From positions 815,118 through 879,117 of the forward strand of contig QANU01029220.1 of assembly GCA_003254905.1 (NCBI GenBank): a stretch of DNA of 64,000 nucleotides, written 5' to 3'. The position numbers were made by a program, and so were the translations under genes. Numbering within the stretch: position 1 is the stretch's first letter; each line of letters opens with the position of its first letter. This DNA comes from Nissolia schottii (Eukaryota > Streptophyta > Magnoliopsida > Fabales > Fabaceae). The notes under the pieces are model-generated. The model was not told the origin of the DNA. It saw only the letters and a list, made by a program, of their open reading frames with translations, and did not search any database. Below, one piece after another: positions 49,733 through 60,292 of this stretch.

Positions 49733-50566
49733 ATGCAGAGGAAAGAAAGCACAATGAATAAGAAAGCTCGTTTGGCTTTGGTGGAAGAAGTTGTGTCCAG
49801 GCTGAAGCACGCAACGTTACATTTCAAGCGCCACTCCAAATTGACGAAAGTGTTGTCTCTGCTTGCACCACAATACTTTACCGCAGGAGAGTTAATTCAA
49901 GTTAAGGATGATATTTATCAATTGCAACAACAACAACAACAATCTGCACGTTCACGAAGCACAACAACAGAGAAGACACCGACGCCGACCCAGCCGCCAA
50001 AGAAGAAGAATAATAATAAAAGGTGTCGCCCAAATGGCGAAGAGAGCTCTCAACCAAGGAAGAAGAAACCAAGGCAGAGTAATAATAAAAGATGTCGACA
50101 AAATGGTGAAGGGAGCTCTCAACCAAGGAAGAAGAAACAAAGACAGAGTAATAATAACCCATTAGCTCCACCACCATATTTGTCAATTGAATTCCAAAAC
50201 CGAATCGAAGTGTTGAATGGAAGGGACGTCAAATTTCTTTTACACAAGACATTGACTAACACAGATGTTAGTCTAACCCACACTCGCCTTTCAATGCCGA
50301 TAGGTCAAATAAAGTGTGAGTTTCTTTATGAAAGAGAGAAAGAGATATTGGAAGAAGGTGAAGGTTTAGAAGTTACTGTCATGGACCCTGGCTTGAGAGA
50401 GTTCGATATGATCTTCAAAAAGTGGAACATGCGGTCAAGTACTTACAATCTCATTTCAAATTGGAAAGCAATTTTAGGCGCAAATAAAAACTTTTTAGAA
50501 AAGCATCAACTTTACATATGGTCTTTCAGGGTTCATGACAAACTTTATATTATATTGAATAATTAA
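49733..50566 (+). CDS. B3-domain protein (DUF313 type)
   Basis: Plant-specific putative DNA-binding protein of the B3 superfamily, DUF313 subgroup. It is a single exon of 277 codons plus TAA. The N-terminal ~65 residues (RLALVEEVVSRLKHATLHF, FTAGELIQVKDDIYQLQ) are helical and unassigned. Then come a short Gln run, Thr/Pro-rich linker and basic patches (PPKKKNNNKRCR, RKKKPR, RKKKQR) that look like nuclear localisation signals. Two 23-residue tandem repeats span residues 97-142. The B3/DUF313 domain runs from about 150 to 275: LSMPIGQI, VTVMDPGLREFDMIFKKW, LISNWKAILG, LYIWSFRV-HDKLYIIL. The ATG after the GA repeat is used; the upstream extension of the frame is repeat-derived. Nuclear role and DNA binding are inferred from the family; DUF313 members often diverge rapidly. 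Confidence 0.85.
   Translation: MQRKESTMNKKARLALVEEVVSRLKHATLHFKRHSKLTKVLSLLAPQYFTAGELIQVKDDIYQLQQQQQQSARSRSTTTEKTPTPTQPPKKKNNNKRCRPNGEESSQPRKKKPRQSNNKRCRQNGEGSSQPRKKKQRQSNNNPLAPPPYLSIEFQNRIEVLNGRDVKFLLHKTLTNTDVSLTHTRLSMPIGQIKCEFLYEREKEILEEGEGLEVTVMDPGLREFDMIFKKWNMRSSTYNLISNWKAILGANKNFLEKHQLYIWSFRVHDKLYIILNN
50021..50158 (+). repeat. In-frame 69-bp tandem repeat within the B3 gene
   Basis: Units 50021-50089 and 50090-50158 each encode 23 residues of the form RCR.NGE.SSQPRKKK.RQSN. They differ at a handful of bases, several of them synonymous. The unit duplicates a predicted nuclear localisation signal. Confidence 0.9.
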
Positions 50567-51756
50567 AATTTCTAATTTTGATCATGTTGCATTTACAAGT
50601 AGAATTGTCTCATCTATGCATGAAGATAAAGTTGCAATGGCTTGAGAAGTTATAAGTTTTATGTTTTATGTTTTGATATTCACCTTATATTTTGGGTGTT
50701 TGGGGATCCTTGTAATGAATAAAACATGATGACTCTAAACGATTTTTTTTATGGCCCGCTTTATGTTTTATTTTAGACTTTTATAATTAGGAGGATATGT
50801 GAATATGTAATGCCTTATGATCTAGAAGTTATGAATATAAATTCTTAAAAGGAAGTTCCCTCCCGTGAAAACACCATACATTGAATTCTCCTTTTTATAA
50901 TTAGGATGTTATGTGACGGCGAAAGAATTGTATGAGATAAAATACTTATGTTGGACCACTAATATATTGGGATAACGGTTGTGTTTGACACAAATTTATG
51001 TGGAAAAATCATAATTGATAGTTTATTATTATTATTATTATTATTATTTTGAGAGATTTGTATTTTAATTTTATTAATCATCAAAATATTTGAGATTATT
51101 TTGATTGATATGATAGAAAAATATGAGAGTAATTCATTTAATAAAATAAAAAGTATATTATTAATTATGATGATTGAAGTTGTAATTAGTTTATTATCTT
51201 ATAAATATTGTTGTTGGCTCATAAATACCTATAAGGAGAATTGGTTGGGCCATGAGCAAAAATGTGATGAGCCTTAGTGATATAAGTGTAAGATCCTTGG
51301 TAGAGGGTTAACAACTTTGTCCTCAAAAGTTGTTATGATGGAGAGTTTGCAATTTTGGTCGTACCAAAGTTATCTATTAATGAATGTAATTTTGCTCCCA
51401 AATCTAATAAATTTAGTAACTTTTTATACATGAATATAGAAAATTAAGGCCAAACCACGTAATCTTGTGTGGTTGAGGAAATTTTTTTCAACATTAATTC
51501 ATGGTCAGTACAAGACCATATAAATATATTAGCGCAAGTTTCCTATTTCTAAGTTCTCAATGTTTTTTTTTCTTCTTGCACTGGTATCTAGATTTCACTA
51601 CTAGTGAGATCAATCCTAATTCAACTTGGATATGTGTTCCTGACACAAGTTTTTCCTTCTCATATTTTGAACATGAGTTTTTTTATTACTCGATCAACCT
51701 TATGTTGGTTTATATGTTTGTTTGTTTGAGTTTTGTTGATTGGAACTTAGAAAATG
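50567..51756. other. AT-rich spacer after the B3-domain gene
   Basis: This contains the likely 3' UTR of the B3 gene and then AT-rich sequence with an ATT trinucleotide run near 51020-51050. Nothing coding is recognised. The last part may already belong to the LINE remnant. Confidence 0.5.
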
Positions 51757-52080
51757 CATTTTATATGAATATAGTTTTGAATGGAGAGAGACCTTTGACA
51801 AGGAGATCCTTTGTCACCATTTTTCTATGTTTTGGTGGGTGAGGTTCTCAATAAACTTTTGAGGAGAGCAACAAGTCAGACATGATTTCCAGTCTTAAAG
51901 TGAGTCAAAATGAGATATCATTTGCAATTTGTAGATGACACAATTATTTTTTGCCCAGAACCAAAAAAGGTTATTAAGAATTATAAAAGGATTTTCTCGT
52001 TTTGGTATTATTTAAGGTCTCTAGATTAATTATGAAAAATCAGCAATGATTCCATTGAATTGCAAGGAGGGTTGGTGATA
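51757..52080 (+). pseudogene. LINE-type reverse transcriptase fragment
   Basis: The translation, with a frameshift, gives NIVLNGERP, then QGDPLSPFFYVLVGEVLNKL from 51799, then LQFVDDTIIFCPEPKKVIK, then INYEKSAMI. These match successive reverse-transcriptase motifs of plant L1-type LINEs (LRQGDPLSPFLF; LQFADDT with the catalytic Asp pair; INFxKS). Frame changes and stops, and the absence of endonuclease and RNase H regions, show that it is a short dead remnant. The 5' and 3' ends are not located. Confidence 0.85.
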
Positions 52081-53200
52081 ACTAGCATTTTTGTGCTCCG
52101 ATTGATCTTCACATTCAGTGTTTTGGACCTCCAAAGAATTTAATAAATCAATTTTGGTTTGAAGAAATAAATTGGGCATTTAAATGTATTGGAACCATTT
52201 TTTTGTGACAAATTCGGCCTTGATGCAGTAGTTAGATCATTACTTGAGCTTTACATGTGCAATTGACGTCATGTTTTTATTTTGTAGTAAAGCAAATTTA
52301 ATGGGATACAAAGTTAGAGAAGAAACTAAGAGCGGATTCCATCATCTTGAGGCAGTGGGCCAGATTAGAGATGTGGATGGCCTTTGAATGGTGTTTAGAC
52401 CATAACTTCTTGCATTTTAAAGCTAATTCATGTAGCATTCATTTTAATCAACAGTTCGCTATTGGGAGTTGCAATTTTTGGAATCAAGAGAGCAACCAAA
52501 GAGTCACACTTTAGTTGACTATTTAAGAAGCTTTAGAAACTCGAACAAATGGTAGTTTTTGTCTTAGGGTAATTTTGCATCAAATAAACACTTTCTATTT
52601 TCTTTTTTGTGTTCTTATTGTTGTTCATTTTTCTTCATTTCCTTTTATTAATTTTTCTAAATTTATTTTATAATATGCTAGCTAAACTCCTCAAACCAAT
52701 TCAGATCTCAAGATTTTGTGAGCTTTGGTTTGAGGCCGTGTTTTAATATATGATTTATAATTCAATTTCTTTTTCTTCTCCTTTAAAATTCTTAATTTCC
52801 AAATTAATATTTTAATTCATTAATTTGGATTATATTTTGGTTTGAGAAAAATAATGAATTTTAGATTGAAATTCAGGTTGCTTGACGCAAGGATATAAAT
52901 TGAAATAAGTCTAATTTGCAATTGTGTGATAACATGTTTATGCATGACTTTTATCGATCATATTCTGAGTGATTGTCCCGTGAAGAGAGTCAAAGATTAA
53001 TTTTAGAATTCTAAGTTTGATCCAACCAACAATTAGATTATAATCAATCTTTAGACTTATGATAACCATTGCAAGAAATTATTTATTGTTGGTCCAAATG
53101 TGTGGGTGAAGAATAGAGTTATCGGACGATGTCCCCCATCCTCAACCTTGAATTGGTTATATGAGATTATGTGGCTAGTTTGGATGGTTCCAACAAGAGA
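52081..53200. other. Unassigned AT-rich DNA downstream of the LINE fragment
   Basis: It may include more decayed LINE sequence (about 52100-52500), but I cannot align any motif with confidence. No other feature is seen. Confidence 0.4.
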
Positions 53201-53205
53201 AACTA

Positions 53206-53497
53206 AGGTAGCATTTAATTCCTGTCAATAAAAGACATATAGTAGAGCGGAAGTAATATGTATTTTACATCTTTCCTTTTTGAATATACAAAAATTAGTT
53301 TAAAAATTATTCTCAGACATATGTCTCATGTGTCTTTTCTTCTAATAGAGTACAAAAATTAGCTTCAAAATAGTTTTGAGACTAGGATAAATTGTTAAGT
53401 TTGTTGTCTTCATCCCTTTTCCTTAACATGTCTCTATCTTCATAGTCTTTAATTCATTTGTCTCATGATAAAAATTAAATGCTACCTAAATTGCCAA
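53206..53497. mobile_element. MITE related to the one in the EI24-like intron
   Basis: The left end AAGGTAGCATTTAATTCCTG and the reverse complement of the right end, TTAGGTAGCATTTAATTTTT, are matching terminal inverted repeats. The interior has two 'tacaaaaattag' blocks also seen in the element at 5715-5942. Non-coding. Confidence 0.65.
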
Positions 53498-53547
53498 TGT
53501 AAAACTTTGCTTCTTCACAAAGTGAGGCCAACCTGTTGGCTGCATCC

Positions 53548-53650
53548 TACTTTTGGGCCCATTTAAAAATAGTTTGGTTCATTTTTTTTACCCAGCCGGG
53601 TAATCTTGACATCAAGCACTACTTCTGTGTAAATCTCCCAGTGTAATGTA
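53548..53650. repeat. Diverged third copy of part of the 1-kb inverted-repeat arm
   Basis: It shares, in order, a 'ttgggcccatttaaaa' block, 'acccag', 'cttgacatcaagcactacttctgtgtaaat' and 'ctc' with the arm at about 59440-59540, in the same orientation. It is clearly more diverged than the two arms are from each other. Confidence 0.6.
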
Positions 53651-54473
53651 CAATATATACCTTTCACCCGAATTGATCTGATTTTTTTTTAATTCGTGTG
53701 TTAAAGGAAAACAGCATTAGAAATCGAAGAAGGGAAGTACATCTAAAATGATCTAATAACGCAAAATGCTTAGCCTCAAAAGGCATCCTCAACCACACAA
53801 AATTGCATGAGCTTTGATGAAACTTGCATGTAATTCTTAAATTGCAAGAAAAAGTTACTGGTGAAACTTACCCACATGCTGGCAAGAAAAAGTCCGACAT
53901 TGTGAGGATAGTAGTTTACAATCCCTTGTTAGAGCACCCACATGCGGATATGCACAATTCCTATTATTGATCTATGTCATTTTATTTTGATTTTAGTATC
54001 AAACGTAACCTAAGATAAAAACATTTGAAAAATTGAGACAAATAAAAAGGACTTAAAGATTACGTTTAGTATCAAAGACAAAATAAGAAAACAGAGACAT
54101 AAATTTTTTTAATCCCAATTTTAATAAGGTGCAAAAAATACAAAAATTTTATGTCCTCATGTCTATGTCCTCTTGTCGCACCCTTAGTACCAAATGCAGC
54201 CAAAATTGTTTGTCTCAAAACAATTCTTAAATTAATTTCTATACTTAAAATAAAAAGGTCGCCAAAATGCGTCACTACAAAGAAGGACTCTACTCTAGAG
54301 CCCTTCATTGTCTTTAGAATGTCCACATATGTTATCCCCCAACCTGAGCTTCCTCTGTCCTGCGTCTCCCCCGTCGCTTGGCACCATTCCCCCCCCACCC
54401 CCACACAACAGAGCCCCTCAAATTCCACAGTTTCTCTCTAGTTTTCGTGCAATCTCTAGGAATATCTTTTGCA

Positions 54474-54600
54474 TAAGGGTGTGTTTGTGAATTTTGTTTT
54501 GGAGAAGAATGAAGAGGGATTAAATACATGTTAAAATCATGATTGAACCCTTCAAAACCTTTCATTTCTCTCCAAAACAAAACTCGCAAACACACCATAA
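54474..54600. mobile_element. Short MITE with GGTGTGTTTG terminal repeats
   Basis: The left arm AAGGGTGTGTTTGTGAATTT and the reverse complement of the right arm, TATGGTGTGTTTGCGAGTTT, continue as near-perfect inverted repeats ('tgttttggaga'). The element is about 125 bp and non-coding. Confidence 0.75.
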
Positions 54601-54639
54601 AAGAAAATTTGAATTTATCCACAATAGTCTACTACTTAG

Positions 54640-54800
54640 GAGTGTTCATAACCCAGTCCGGCCCGAAGCATTTGGGCCGAATTAGGTTGGGCCGAATCGG
54701 GCCCAATTTAAAAAAAACCTCTAAAAAAAATCGATTGTAATTCATTCTGGGTTTGGGCCTAGCCTCGGGCCACCCGGGCCTACCCTGCGGCCCGTATACT
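54640..54800. repeat. GGCCCG-rich repeat, possibly hAT-like terminus
   Basis: A 'TAGGAGTGTTCATAACCC' start is followed by alternating GGCCCG and CGGGCC blocks, similar in composition to the ends of the hAT-like element at 27673-28544. No second terminus is fixed. Confidence 0.4.
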
Positions 54801-55029
54801 ATATTATTATACATTTTTTACATTTTTTTCCTTCATAATTACAATCTATTCCCATAGGTTCTGCACTTCTGGTTCATTTTTCTTTTCATCTCTTTCAGCC
54901 CAATTGGTTTTTCTCAGCCCAATTTTATTAAGCAGCCCAAATGTCTTTCTTCATTGGCTTGTCTCAATTAGCCCTCATCTCACTAGCCGACTCACTAGCC
55001 CTCATCTCACTCTTCTCAATTTTCATTTC

Positions 55030-55182
55030 TGAAATTCATAGTTCATCTTCAGAGACTGTGAGTTCAGACCCTAAACCCTCGCCGCGCCTCCGCGCCTCGC
55101 CGCACCGCCTCGCCTCGCCTCGCCTCCCGCGCCTCCCGCGCCTCGCCTCGCCTCGCCTAGCTGCACACTCGTCGTCCCTTGG
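55030..55182 (+). other. CCTCG-rich low-complexity block, possible 5' UTR exon
   Basis: A 'CGCCT' pentanucleotide-type repeat fills about 55079-55160 and ends before 'cccttg|gtaagc', a plausible splice donor (at 55183). It could be a non-coding first exon of the small gene at 57664, whose ATG lies just after an acceptor-like 'gattgcag' near 57652. The short frame through it is repeat-driven, and I do not treat it as coding. Confidence 0.3.
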
Positions 55183-55439
55183 TAAGCCACTGTTTCAGTG
55201 TAATTTGATTGTTTTTTTTTTTTTTTTTTTTTTTCCCTTTTTCCTTCGTCATTTTTGGATGAACATTCTGATGAGTGATGATCAATGATTGCTTGGATAT
55301 GAGGTTAGCTGTGGTTTATACCAGACTTACCATTTCCGAATAATTTTGCAAGATATTTAAGATCACTTCATTTCGGGTGGTGGTGGTGTTTTATTTTGCA
55401 TCTCATCTTGGTAGCATGATCTTTTGGTAGCAACATATG

Positions 55440-56579
55440 GGTAGGGTTTCAAATGTTCCCCTAAAAAGGGGAACATTGAAAGTGAACCCATTTTGGACAG
55501 TTGATAGTAGTAGGATTTTGATCCAATGGGTTAAAATGAAGGTGGTGGCTTAGTGTGGGTTATGGTGGAGGGTTGTACACCGGTTGGTAATGGGTGTACT
55601 GTGAGAGGGGCTTAAATTTTGGAGGACAAAATGCTTGATGACCTGTGAAATTACAAATAAGGAACTAGACAAGGAATTGTTGTAGTTTTATAAGAAGTGA
55701 TATATTTGGACTGAAAAGATTAATATTAGTATTTAATTAATCAATTTGGCATCTCTAAATAAAATTTAGAGTGGGTAAATTTTATATCTCATTTACACAT
55801 GTCGTTTTGTTTATTATTGATTTTGTTTAATAAATCCTCACATTGACCACCATCCACAACCACCATGAGACCCACCACCGTAGCAACCTGCAAAGAAACA
55901 GAGCCAATCACACTCACTAGACAGGAGTCAAAAACCACCACTCAGCAAACACCTCACCCATGTAACCAAACAGAAACCCAAGAAAGGAAGGAAAGCAGAA
56001 AAACCACACAAGGACCTAAAACCAACCACCCAAATCAGCAGCACCACCACCACACCAAACCCCATCAACCTCACTTTACCAACACACTCATGCAACCAAG
56101 AGAGACACAGAGAAATTCAGGAGAGGAGTATACATAGAGATCGAACCCAAGAGAGAGAGGAGTCACGTAGGGAGTGAGGGTGCCACCGCTGGCCACCGGC
56201 CATGGAGGCAGCAACCCTTAAGACCGAGAGAGAAGGTAGACTAAGAGAGTGCGAGCTCGAGGAAGAGCCCGTGAGAGAGGGAGAGTGGTAGTCGAGAGGG
56301 ACGGGTGAGGAAAAGAGGCCAACCAAGAGGGAAGCAATGGCGCCACCACCTACGGCCTGTCGTGGCGGCGGTGCCGGTTTCTGTGAGAAAGAAAGAAGAA
56401 AGAACAAGAGGAAGAAAGAAAGAAGAGATATGGAACCCGAAGAAGGAATTTAGCTGAGGTTATAAGTGTCTTTTGCTGCATTTTTTTTAATCCTTTAACC
56501 TCTTTCACTTGTTATCAACAATCAAAATGGTTTCACTTTCAATGTTCCCCTTTTTTGGGAGAACATTTGAAACGCTACC
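55440..56579. mobile_element. Mutator-like non-autonomous element with 10-bp target-site duplication
   Basis: The left terminus GGTAGGGTTTCAAATGTTC (55440) and the reverse complement of the right terminus, GGTAGCGTTTCAAATGTTC (56579), continue as inverted repeats of about 70 bp (matching 'ggggaacattgaaagtga' blocks). The decamer GCAACATATG flanks both sides (55430-55439 and 56580-56589), an exact target-site duplication in the Mutator size range. The 1140-bp interior has no transposase. Its Arg/Ser- and Gly-rich frames (about 56117-56407) may be captured gene sequence. Confidence 0.8.
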
Positions 56580-57457
56580 GCAACATATGATAATATTTTA
56601 TTTGTTCACATTATATTAGTGGTGAGGTGACTAACGTTCCATTTGCATCTTCTTGGGCACCGGAAGCGAGAGAATTACCTTATCAACATAATATTAACCT
56701 ATACTTGAATAACATTGGACTTTTAGGAATAAAATAAGAAGAAAAATACTAAATTTTATTTATAGGTTAATAAGGTAGATCTTTAAAACATTTTTCGTAT
56801 AACTTTATAGTATGAGAAATTCTTTTATATATCACAGTGTAAAAAGAACCATGTACTACATGGAGTATATATCATTGATTATTCTTGAGAAAAGAAAAAG
56901 TGATAGAAGAAAATAATGATCAATAGTGTATATCCTATATTATGCGTAATTCTTTTTACATCATGGTGTATATAAAAAAAATTCTCATTTAGTAGATTGA
57001 GAAATCTACACAGGAGTAGTGCCTGATGTCAACAGAAATGCTGACTGGGTCCAACAAAAAAAATAAGAGTAAACCATTACTACTTTTAAATGGCCCCAAA
57101 AGTATGATGGAACCCAACAGGCCAGGCCAGGCCCATCAATTGGTTCATGAGCTACGTTTCCAAAAGCAGTGTGACCAGGGTAAAAATATTGGCTACCTAT
57201 AATAAGCCCATGCTATGGATTTAAGGATTTGAGTGAATAATATTGTTTATTAAAATACGGAAATACAGTCCTATTATGTACGTCATAAAAAATACTCGGT
57301 GCGTATAAAAAAAATATTATCAAACATATATATAAATGATATTAAACACATATTTTTGCATATATATGCTAATATAATTTTATCTAATATTTATAACTGG
57401 AGTATAATTATTGATTCCATTGTATTTGATAAGTGGCGATCGGACTCGGATCCTATA
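56464..57457. repeat. Left arm of a ~1-kb inverted repeat
   Basis: It pairs with 59081-60075 in reverse orientation, at an estimated 94-96 % identity over the stretches I compared. The outer limit lies inside the Mutator-like element, 116 bases from its right terminus. The inner limit follows 'ggatcctat'. The arm contains a nested MITE (about 56816-56997). Confidence 0.9.
56816..56997. mobile_element. Nested MITE inside the inverted-repeat arm
   Basis: Terminal blocks of the form 'gagaaattcttttatatatcacagtgtaaaaagaa' (left, split here by description only) and an opposed 'ttctttttacatcatggtgtatata' bound about 180 AT-rich bases. An equivalent copy lies in the right arm (about 59546-59726), so the MITE was present before the arm was duplicated. 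Confidence 0.6.
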
Positions 57458-57663
57458 CGAGGTCTCCTTCCTCCACTCTTTTAGGGTTCCTATTTTTTGT
57501 TCTTATGTTCTTGCGTGCGTGTTAAGACTCGTCTCTGTTGATTAGTTAATTTGTAGTGAATGGATTTTGTTGATGGATTACAGTTTTTGTGCCTGATTAT
57601 GGAATCTGTTCTTAGTTCTCATATGCATGACATTGCTTGTTGATGATTGCAGCGAGCGAAGAC

Positions 57664-58388
57664 ATGGCGGGTGCATTTTGGGGGACTAGGGTTTTGGAGA
57701 TTGTGAAGAAGCATGATTCTGGAGGACTCGTTTGGAAGAGGATCAAGCTCACCACCACCCGTAAAGCCAATGCCAAGAAGCGTCTCCTCCGCGTTTGGCA
57801 GGTATTCTCTGTCTCATCCATCCTAGTTAGATAACTTACTCTCTCTAACAATAGAAGCATGTGTGGCTGCAGAAAACAAAGTACATAGTGTTCTATGACT
57901 GTTGCACTTATGCTTTATCTAATCACTTCTCTCATCTTGGTGATTCTATTGAAGTATTACATAATTTAGTTCTTTCCCTAACTTGCTATTGTGCATATTT
58001 GGTATCTCGTTCTCAAATTGATTTTTGTAACTAATCGAATTAGTTCATTATACATAGAGAAAATGTTCAAGGATGTTTATTTGTTTCTTCATCATGTTTA
58101 CACAACTATCTTGCTGCTAACAGACACTATGCCTCCCATGCATGCCTATTTTGTTCTGTTCCATTTACGTCTGTACTGTCTACTTCTTGTTTGTCTCTTT
58201 TATTTATAAAGAAAGAAAAATAATTGTGACTTGTGTCCGTCTTCCATCATTAATGGCTAATGTTATGACGTGCATCATTTTGTTGGAAGAATGAAGCTGT
58301 CCTGAGGGCATGTTCTGAACCACCTCCTTCGAACAGTTCTACCAGCAGTGCAGATAAAGCTCACGGCAATGTCACAAAGAGTTGTTAA
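57664..58388 (+). CDS. Small conserved plant protein of unknown function
   Basis: Two exons, 57664-57801 and 58290-58388, give 78 codons plus TAA. Exon 1 encodes a compact basic sequence (MAGAFWGTRVLEIVKKHDSG, then WKRIKLTTTRKANAKKRLLR). Exon 2 begins NEAVLRACSEPPPSNSS and ends in a Ser-rich tail. I recall closely similar short proteins in other plants but no assigned role. The Lys/Arg-rich N-terminal half without acidic clusters would fit an organelle or RNA-associated protein, which is speculation. The gene sits in the loop of a 1-kb inverted repeat. A reverse-oriented copy of the first ~50 bases around its exon 2 start lies 0.7 kb downstream. Start chosen at the first ATG, 12 bases after an acceptor-like site, so a 5' UTR intron is likely. 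Confidence 0.75.
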
Positions 58389-58929
58389 GTTGAAAATGAA
58401 GGGCATGCTGATCTTGGATGATTTTAGGTCTATTTGAAAGTAATTAGTGTTTTAGGCTCCCAATTCCAAAATATTTCTTTGCTCAGACCGTTGTTGCAAA
58501 CATTGGCAGGATGCTTCACTTAGCCGCTGGTTTACATTTTGTTTTCCTCAAGAGAGAAACAAGTTTTTGCTCGTTCTTTTCTTATGGGTGCAAAACCAGT
58601 GAACTCCATGACTACTTTTAGTGCCTGAGCTACATGAAAAGCATGACTAACATCTGTAATATGCAAAGATCATTATTTTATCTTGGTGGTTGTTCAAGTT
58701 TCTGGGCAATTTTATGAATCAAGACATGTGCGTGTTCCAAGTCCATTGCTGCTATTTTGATTTTGGTACAGCAGCCATGTGAATTACATGCAGAAGTGGC
58801 TTGGGTTTGTTTTTCTTTTGGTTTTGAACATGATTTATCTGTCTTGCATGCTGCATATATATCATGATCCCTGTAACTGAATATGTTGAGAATTGTGGAA
58901 TGTTCACTTATTGTCTGGTTGAAACTTTA

Positions 58930-59068
58930 AAAATCAGGCATGTCTTCCAATCTTGGCATCAGAATGGGAGAAGATTCTATATTGGGCCTTATAATGTTTC
59001 TGGGTTCTTTCTTAGGTTCAGAACATGCCCTCAAGACAGCTTCATTCTTCCAACAAAATGATGTTATA
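58930..59068 (-). pseudogene. Inverted fragment of exon 2 of the small gene
   Basis: On the minus strand, 59068-59019 repeats the sequence around the exon 2 acceptor and start of the gene at 57664 ('catcattttgttggaag', then NEAVLRACSEP) with about one substitution. It then diverges into an open tail (KKEPRNIIRPNIESSPILMP..., stop near 58930) instead of PPSNSS. Exon 1 is absent: the inverted-repeat arm begins 13 bases beyond. It is a captured or rearranged gene fragment, or the remnant of a paralog with a different C-terminus. Confidence 0.75.
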
Positions 59069-59080
59069 CTCATCTCTCTG

Positions 59081-60075
59081 ATAGGATCTGAGTCCGATCG
59101 CCACTTATCAAATACAATGGAATCAATAATTATACTCCAGTTATAAATATTAGATAAAATTATATTATCATATATTTGCAAAAATATGTGTTTTAATATC
59201 AATTATATAGATGTTTGATAATATTTTTTTATATGCAACGAGTCATTTTTTATGATGTACATAATAGGACTGTATTCCCGTATTTTAATAAACAATATTA
59301 TTCACTCAAATCCTTAAATCCATAGCATGGGCTTATTATAGGTAGCCAATATTTTTACCCTGGTCACTGCTTTTGGAAACGTAGCTCATGGACCAATTGA
59401 TGGGCCTGGCCTGGCGTGTTGGTTTCCATCATAGTTTTGGGGCCATTTAAAAGTAGTAATGGTTTACTCTTGTTTTTTTTGTTGGACCCAGTCAGCTTTT
59501 CTGTTGACATCAGGCACTATTCCTGTGTAGATTTCTCAATCTACTAAATGAGAATTTTTTTTTATATACACCATGATGTAAAAAGAATTACGCATAATAT
59601 AGGATATACACTGTTGATCATTATTTTCTTCTATCACTTTTTCTTTTCTCAAGAATAATCAATGATATATACTCCATGTAGTACATGGTTCTTTTTATAT
59701 TGTGATATATAAAAGAATTTCTCATACTAAAAAGTTATACGCAAATGTTTTAAAGATCTACCTTTATTAACCTATAAATAAAATTTAGTATTTTTCTTCT
59801 TATTTTATTCCGAAAAGTGTCCAATGTTATTCATGTATAGGTTAATAATATGTTGATAAGGTGATTCTCTCGCTTCCGGTGCCCAAGAAGATGCAAATGG
59901 AACAATAGTCACGTCACCACTAACATAATGTGAACAAATCAAATATTATCATATGTTGCGGTAGGATTTCAAATGTTATCCCAAAAAAAAGGAACATTGA
60001 AAGTGAACCCATTTTGATTGTTGATAGCAAGTGAAAGAGGTTAAAGGATTAAAAAAAATGCGGCAAAGACACTTT
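59081..60075. repeat. Right arm of the ~1-kb inverted repeat
   Basis: Reverse complement of 56464-57457. It includes the Mutator-like terminus (about 59963 on) followed by ~110 bases of the element interior, ending at 'aaagacactt'. The far part of the Mutator element is absent here, so this arm is the derived copy. Confidence 0.9.
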
Positions 60076-60292
60076 TCAATGACATGTGCTTTTTTGTACG
60101 GATAATGTGGGGCCAAGACTTTTCAATGAGACGCGGATTCAAAACACCATGTGCAATTTGTATATCTTGTTTTTCACGCTGATTCCAAAACGACTAAGAC
60201 TAAAAAACAAAAACAAAAAAGAAATTATTACCAAGAAAAATAACTTGTTTTTTTACCAAGATTAGGTGGAGCTTCAAATCTCAATAATTAAG

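Noticed and set aside
51501..51842. 113-codon hydrophobic frame
   Set aside because: Its end is the LINE reverse-transcriptase region read in the wrong frame (TRRSFVTIFL instead of QGDPLSPFFY).
54941..55288. 115-codon frame with Leu- and Arg/Pro/Ser-rich repeats
   Set aside because: It is driven by short repeats and the CCTCG low-complexity block; no conserved domain. At best it is a 5' UTR exon.
56117..56407. Ser-rich 96-codon minus-strand frame inside the Mutator-like element
   Set aside because: It has low complexity, no recognisable family and lies entirely within a non-autonomous transposon. It might be captured sequence but is not supported as a gene.
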